Shown piece after piece: positions 57,928-64,000 of a stretch of DNA of 64,000 nucleotides. The notes under the pieces are model-generated. The model was not told the origin of the DNA, made no database searches, and was given only the letters and a program-made list of their open reading frames with translations. Both the position numbers and the translations under genes were made by a program. The stretch is from Ottelia alismoides. Taxonomy: Eukaryota > Streptophyta > Magnoliopsida > Alismatales > Hydrocharitaceae. The stretch is taken from assembly GCA_037367405.1 (NCBI GenBank), contig JAZKJV010005543.1:248001-312000 (forward strand), written 5' to 3'. Each line of letters begins with the position of its first letter. Position 1 is the first letter of the stretch.

Positions 57928-59411
57928 TGTAACACCCCTACCCCCAAACATAGTGCCATCTTTACTTTGGCGAGACTCCGAATATGATTGGAATCCGAAC
58001 CTCGCCTCCGATCTCGAGCTTTTACTTTGGCGAGACTGCACCACTGGGGTGATTCAAACCTCCATTGAGCTCCAGGACTTTAGCAACATCTTCGCGGGAG
58101 TCTCGACATCCTCCTTCGACCTACACCAACTCCAACAACGAGAGGAGGAGCCAAAGCACCTTCACCGGAGCTCCGCCAGAGCGTAGCCACCTGCGACGAA
58201 GAGGGAAGAACACCACGTACACTAGCCATCGAATCTGATCATCCCGATCAGATTTAACGACTACTATTAGCCCTGAGCCTCTTCATCGAGCCACTGCTTA
58301 TACTGCAGCCTTAGATGTGTCGAGCCTTCTCCGAGCCTCGCAGTGACAACACGTAGCCCAAGCCGCACCGAGCCTCACCTCGAGGCTACTTCGCCTCACG
58401 TGAGCGGGCGCACATGACTAGGGAATTTTGCACCAAGATCCCTGCAGTTCGCGGAATTTACAATTTGGTCCTTGTCGTGCGTGTGCAGAGCATGTGCCGC
58501 GAAGACATTTTTCAAGATAAGCCCCGCATATTGTGTAATTGCATTTTCATCCTTTTGCACTTTGTAAAAATTGCACTTTAGCCCAACGGTTTTTATTTAT
58601 TGGATTTAGCCCCTATTTGGATCTTTTTGAATGAAAAAGTTTGTTTTCTTTCATTTAAGCCCCTCGATTGATGTGTGAATAACTTGAGCACTCGTTATCC
58701 AAATTGCATGCAATTGATCTTGTTTTAAAGATGATTAAATTCTCTTTAATGTGAACTAGATAATTCCTTCATTTGACCCACTATGCGCGAACTAAAAATC
58801 AAAGAACTTAGGTCATTTAGAGTGATTAATTACTTGCTTTAATTGGCTTGATAAATATATTAAGTGCACCACTTTGCTCCGTGATCATTAATTATGTTTT
58901 CAAGAATTGATTGTGTCTTATGGAGCTAAATTGGTCGCTCGTTGAAGATTATTTGAATTGTGATGCATAATTGATTTAGGTCAATCTTTGATCTTGATTT
59001 GTTGTAAAACTTGGATTTAGGAATGTAGAGCATTTATTGATTGAGGATTTCAGGAGATTAATTGAATTAAAATCCCTAGTCACCTAGGCCCATTTTGTGT
59101 GCTTGCTTACATCTGCATTTTGTAGCATCCTTTAACTTGCATAAAAAATCACCAAACATACCATTCATCCATGTTGTTGTGCATTGTGGCCTGGCTTAGC
59201 CTAGATAGCCTCTCATAGTAGCTTGATCACCATTATCGAACCCTAATTAAAATTTCCTAATCCGTTCTGTCCCTGTGTTCGACCCCGGACTTGCCCGGGA
59301 TATAAATTCAAGCCGAGACACTCCTCGCGGAGATCCTCCTCTCAGTTTTGCATGATTCGTTGAGTGTCGTGCTACAATGATTGCGAATTAACATACGCTT
59401 TCAGTGGGTTA
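57928..59411 (+). mobile_element. gypsy-like LTR and leader
   Basis: It starts TGTAACACCCCTACCCC, a common start of plant gypsy LTRs. A GC-rich part follows with GAGCC words like those at 54.2-54.4 kb, then the TTTAGCCC segment. It ends with CTGTCCCTGTGTTCGACCCCGGACTTGCCCGGG, typical of the region near the gypsy LTR end and primer site. It is cut off where copia sequence begins. Confidence 0.45.
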
Positions 59412-60103
59412 TCAATACCTAAAATCATCTCCAGGTGCATAATTGTTGTTTAGAAAAGGGGCAGATCTGACTATTTCAGCTCATGCAGATGCGGACTATG
59501 CAGGTTGCCCCAAGGACAGAAAGTCCACTTCAGGTTTTGCTGTATTTTTCGGCGGTTCTCTTGTATCTTGGAAGAGTAAGAAGCAAGCTGTGGTTACCAG
59601 GTCAAGTGTTGAATCTGAGTATAGAGCTATAGCACAAGCAAGCACAGAGATGATGTGGGTTCGAGCAGTACTTGTAGATTTATACAAAGATGTTCCTCTT
59701 CCTATGGAGTTACAGTGTGATAATCAGGTTGCAATTGCACTATTCATTGCCAACAACCCCGTGTTTCATGAAAGAACTAAACATATTGAGGTGGACTGCC
59801 ACTATACCCGGGATATGATCCAGAAAGGTTTTATCTCTACCATTCACATTAGTTCGGGAGAACAAACAACATATATCTTTGCCAAGGCCTTACTCAGAGG
59901 ATCTTTTCAGAAATGTTCATCCAAGTTGAGCATGATCGACATCTATGCTCCATCGAGGGGGAGTGTAGAGATAGTTTTATGTTTCATGTATTGTTTAACT
60001 ATTTATTATTTCTTGTATGTCTTTTATAATTTACCCATAGGTCTCTCCTCTATATAAGAGAGTCTAGGGTTCACAAGAATAAACCTCTTTCATTTTTCCA
60101 ACA
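59412..60103 (+). mobile_element. 3' end of a copia element: RNase H and a short LTR
   Basis: QYLKSSPGA (then a TAA at 59440-59442) leads into ADLTISAHADADYAGCPKDRKSTSGF and VTRSSVESEYRAIAQASTEMMWVR. CDNQVAIALFIANNPVFHERTKHIEVD and SKLSMIDIYAPS follow: the copia RNase H and pol end. A polypurine tract CGAGGGGGAG precedes TGTAGAGATAG at 59964. The LTR runs to CCAACA at 60103 (140 bp) with CTCTATATAAGAG as its TATA box. The 5' part of the element is missing. Confidence 0.88.
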
Positions 60104-62897
60104 GTTACCAAGTTACTCTTTGATGCAACGTGGAATTGAAACTAGGGCAAAAATTAGGGCTTTAAATTTGCCTAATTAGGGTCTTATTAAAATTAGGATT
60201 TTTCATCTGTTCAATTATAGCTCGATTGAATTAGGGCTAGAGTTAGTTTTACTTGCGCTCATTTGAATTCGTCATAATTCTATTTTTATTTAAGTAACGA
60301 GATCGATTGTGATCTCCGATTAGTTAATTGGTTGATTCAAATTAAGATTTATTTCCTTTTTATTTGTAAGTCACCCCTCATATATAAAGGGGTTGTGGTC
60401 ATTATATGAGTCAGTTTAAGTTATAATCAAAAATTGGAGATTTCTCCTATCCCTTTCCATATTTTCTCTCTCCCCCTCCCTCACATCTTCATGCTTTCTT
60501 CACCCAAAGTCCCATGTTACAGACGCACTTCTTCTTCGTCTCCAATTTTTTCTCCACCCTAAATTTCTATCTGATCCATTCTCCCTGCATTGCCAACGGC
60601 TTTATTCTCATTATCCTTAGCTTGGGCCTCCCCTGCTTCATATTTAGCACGGTCTCCCCAGCGTCTCTCATAGTGTCCCAGTCACACATCTTGGTTGGAC
60701 ATCAGCATGGATAGGAGTAGGTTCGAATATAAGTGAAGGCCAGACAGTTGTAAAGATCTTCACTTGCGAGGCACCTGGAGTTCCCACATCCTCTTGCAGT
60801 CAATTGCCAAGGGAACTCACTTAAATGGTCTAGCGATTGAAGCAGTGGAATCCCAGTCCAAGAACTCACTTAAATGGTCTAGCGGTTGAAGCAGTAGAAT
60901 CCCAGTCCAATGACTTGTCTCTGTCAACTCTTTCATGGGAAGTTATTCCATCTCTCCATTTTACTGTTATGTGGTCTTTTTCTGCACATTGATACTTGAC
61001 TACTTGTGCCACAATACACAACATATAATCCTGACCTTTCATTATGAGTGGTACCTTCGTTGCACATCACTACTTCAACTTGCATCGATTTTGTGCGTTT
61101 CATCTCTTACATCAATTTCCCTCTTGCTGAATGAGTTGTGCTAGTTACATATGAACAACCCTTTTCCAATATGTTGTATACACCTCTTTCACTTGAGGAA
61201 TCTAAAGATGGAAAAATTGGAATTAGCATCTGAGCATCTTTCTCCATAAATTTGTATTGGTTCTTCGTGTAGCCAGCATTTCCTGTCTTTTGTCGTTGGT
61301 CAATAAATTTGGTGGGATCAACTAAATATAGAGCTTCATGTGGACAACAAACTGCTTGATGGATCATGCATTTGTTTTTGTCATTCAATTCGTGTTTATA
61401 TCCGGTAATCAGTAGCAGCATTCTTATTAGCTTTGAATGAATCGACCGCCTTATTCCATTGGTTTTGTAACACGTCACTTGAATGCTCGTGCAGTCGGAA
61501 GCGGTTCAGTGAACAGCAGGAGGAGAAGTGGTGGGCCGATAACAGGCGGTGGCTTCAAGACAAGTACAGTTTACTTGCACCAGAAAGGTGAAGTTCTGTG
61601 CCTTGAGGATCTGACAGGAAGGATGAGATCCGCTTACAGAACTGATACTGCAGCAATTACCACCGGGAACTGTAAAATTTTCCTCTGAACCAGTGGTGCA
61701 CACACATTACAATACCAGGTGACCTTCATGTTTGAGGAGGACATGGTGCAAGTCGTCAATCTCAATGCTGTTAGAGCAACGATGTGCAGTTAGCAATATG
61801 GGTTTTTTTAATCTTTTTCCACATGGGTGCACAGCTTTTGTCTTTTTCTTGGGCTGAGGCTCCATTTTCCCAGTCAGTTTATCTTTGTCATAAAATTCAG
61901 GGAAGGTAGATATAATTTTTTGGCTGTGGCTTTGCAAATGATAGTTAGGATTCGGACTCTGGCTCCTCCGTGAAGTACCGAGATAATCAACATCCATTAT
62001 CACAACACCTGCTTATCCTTTTTGTATGCCAGACCCAGGAAGTAGAACTCTTCTATGTTCCTTCCTAGAATCAAATGTAATGAGGTTCTGCATTTTTACG
62101 CCCTTTGTGTTGGGGGTGGTGTGTGTGCGTGTGCACCAAGTTAAGGAGAATTCAAAACATCCAACACGACTCCTTAAATGTCCAAGCAAGAAAAATACAA
62201 GTTGCTCAATGACCAAACATGTTTTAAAACAGTAGGAATGAGCTGTTCGATGGCTTCTAATAAGCAGGCTTTTTCTAATGTGGTAGTGGGAAGACCAAAG
62301 CTCCTGATCAACCACCTGATTGTTTTGCGGACAGGATGCAGATAATTTACAAGGCTGAAACACGAAATGTCATAGGCCATAAATTTGATGACAAATCAAA
62401 TCAATAAATGATGAAGTTTTAAACTTTGGTTGATAAGGTTGTGGCTTACAGGAATATATAGCTGTCAACCCTATTCTTTTCCGTTAAACTAATGTATGAG
62501 ATATGATTGATTATTGAAAGGCTAACGATATTAGGAAAATAGTTTAATCGCTCTATCGTATCTATCAGGATTATAAAATCCTCCAGTGTTGGGAATGAAA
62601 ATGATGTTTGCATACATTATTTATTTCACCCACTATTAACGCTATCAAATTTTTCACCTGCAAATTTGGCCTCCGTTATAGTCAGCTTTATAATATGCAC
62701 ACTAAATTTTCCGCATTTGAAGGACGAATTGGGGCAGTCTGCACATTGCCTAACATTATTTCTGTTGAAAACTATAAACAGCTCTATTAGAACGGGAACA
62801 CTAGCTAGTACAAACTTTTTGGGAAATGAATTCACGACAAAAAAATGATTAATTAAATTTAAAAACTATCAGGCGTCTTTATTCCTACAGAGGGCGG
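60104..62897. other. intergenic DNA without recognisable genes
   Basis: Open frames at 61107-61478 (minus), 61437-61688 (plus) and 62013-62380 (minus) match nothing I know and lack promoters or splice support. A short tandem repeat lies at 60813-60909. Confidence 0.45.
60813..60909. repeat. 49-bp tandem repeat, two copies
   Basis: GAACTCACTTAAATGGTCTA and following bases to CCCAGTCCAA occur from 60813 and again from 60862, with two substitutions. Confidence 0.85.
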
Positions 62898-64000
62898 CTA
62901 CCAATTGTAAACCCTGCTTTCTACTATCTTTTCTGCTTCAGATACCATCAAACATCGCATACCTCTGTCCCATAACCACTTCTGTTTCTGATCAGCATCT
63001 GCCTTCGACTCTATGTCTAGCTTGAATAGCTTCAAACCCTTGTTCATGCGGGTGAAGAAACCCTCAGGTCTCAAGCAATGCTCTTTAAACATACCGAATA
63101 AGGTGCCTACATCGCTTCCAAACCTTTCCACCACTGCATTGTTGAACTTTGCATTACCAGTCAGGATTCCTGTGAAGATTAGCTGATCTATGCAACTGGC
63201 CAAGCTTCTCCAGAGTCCTGTATAGCCAACTTCATTCATCACCACATGCAATTTTGATATCCTTCCTTGCAGATAGTCCAAAGCCTCCAGAAATGATTTG
63301 GACAACTTCCACATCTATCCCTTCTCTTGCCATTGCTTCTTGTTCTTTATATATTCTCGGTGGCGTGCATCGAAACCTCTCAAGATAACATTCGAGATCT
63401 TTTCAAGCCATGTCCTCTAAATCTTGCAATTTTTTGATGTCCTCGACGAAAACAGAGTACTTGTCCTTTGCCGTTTCAATGAAGAAAAGATCCTCGGACC
63501 ACTCTGTAAGGACACATGCACAATATTCGGCTGCATTAATCGAAATGCAGACCTTGATCAAAGCATCATCATTGGTTAAGGCAGTAAGACCCTCTGTTCC
63601 TTGACATCTGTGAAGCATCACGTCAAGGAATTGCCGCATGACACGAACTCCAGTTAGGTCTAGAAACTTGGATCTCAATGCAAATATCAGGTATTGGCCA
63701 TGAGCGGTCAGTCAGCGGATAAACTCCGTAGAACAATATTTGTTATGGTCAGAGACTTTTGATGCTCTGAGCCAGAGAAGAGCAATGTGGCGTCTATTTT
63801 TGTCTTCCAACGCTTCTCAGCCTCCATCTCCCGTGTCAGTTTCTCGAGTACATCTGCAAGTTCGAGTGCAGCCCATACTTCAAGCCAATCAGGACGATCA
63901 GAAAATACAGATAATGATGACACTCTCTGCAAATTCTCAACTTCCTCGATAGATATCATTAGCCCTCCATTTGCAATTAACGATTGGGCTCTTTTATCGA
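62898..64000 (-). pseudogene. MAG2/RINT1-like tethering factor, C-terminal part, broken
   Basis: Read from the window edge downward, the minus strand gives VEVWAALELADVLEKL, FLDVMLHRCQGTEGLTALTN, DDALIKVCISINAAEY and ISNVILRGFDARHREYIKNK. ALDYLQGRISKL, WRSLASCIDQLIFTGIL and LRPEGFFTRMNKGLKL follow, ending in SEAEKIVESRVYNW. These are C-terminal motifs of the RINT1/Tip20 family; Arabidopsis MAG2 and MAG2-like act in Dsl1-type tethering of Golgi-to-ER vesicles. As written the frame shifts near 63708 and near 63405, and a TAG stands at 63317-63315. No intron explains these, since coding homology is continuous across them. The 5' part is outside the window. It could be a real gene in a poor assembly, but three lesions in 1.1 kb favour a pseudogene. 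Confidence 0.8.

Noticed and set aside
1..64000. CRISPR arrays, operons, phage or bacterial defence systems
   Set aside because: The window is eukaryotic: spliced genes, plant retrotransposons and a eukaryotic initiator tRNA. No regularly spaced direct-repeat array was seen.

Overview
The window looks like gene-poor nuclear DNA of a flowering plant, probably a monocot. The genes have plant-type architecture: a 10-exon NAP1-related histone chaperone, two CUL3 loci of the plant two-exon type, a plant initiator tRNA-Met, and a MAG2/RINT1-type tethering gene. Their 5' ends are GC-rich, while the rest is AT-rich and full of plant transposon classes (LINE, copia, gypsy-like, SINE, hAT, Tourist-like, foldback and Helitron-like). 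The monocot assignment is inference; no marker fixes the family.

Layout. 1-717: an LTR fragment on the minus strand. 1.8-4.4 kb: an intact NRP1-like gene on the plus strand with TATA box, leader and ten exons whose splices all agree in phase. 4.4-11.2 kb: AT-rich intergenic DNA with one exact 102-bp tandem duplication. 11.2-11.7 kb: a LINE tail. 12.27-31.76 kb: an intact CUL3 gene on the minus strand (732 codons in two exons). Its only intron in the coding region is about 17.3 kb long and holds at least four LINE relics, one nearly full-length LINE inserted antisense into another LINE, a hAT-like element with a nested palindromic hAT MITE, and two SINE-derived insertions. A 1.37-kb Tourist-like element sits a few bases upstream of the CUL3 TATA-like box.

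33-38 kb: a decayed LINE and a cluster of foldback MITEs lodged in AT microsatellites. 37.9-40.8 kb: a second CUL3 copy on the same strand, upstream of the intact one. It keeps the same 161-nt first exon but has a nonsense codon, a frameshift and no C-terminal half, so it is a pseudogene. 41.1-41.85 kb: a large inverted duplication. One arm carries a well-formed initiator tRNA-Met gene, the other a decayed copy, and a MITE lies between them.

41.85-52 kb: Helitron-like 3' ends with internal direct repeats, and several hAT elements with readable 8-bp target duplications, including a Ds-like element nested inside another hAT element. 52.6-60.1 kb: gypsy-like GC-rich blocks and the 3' end of a copia element (RNase H plus a short LTR). 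62.9-64.0 kb: the C-terminal part of a MAG2/RINT1-family gene on the minus strand, broken by two frameshifts and one stop, and running off the window edge.

The two clearly functional protein genes are unrelated in role: NRP1 in chromatin, CUL3 in ubiquitin ligation. The main story of the window is how a duplicated CUL3 locus has been expanded and dismantled by successive transposon insertions whose order can be read from nesting. I did not find a clearly new molecular system.
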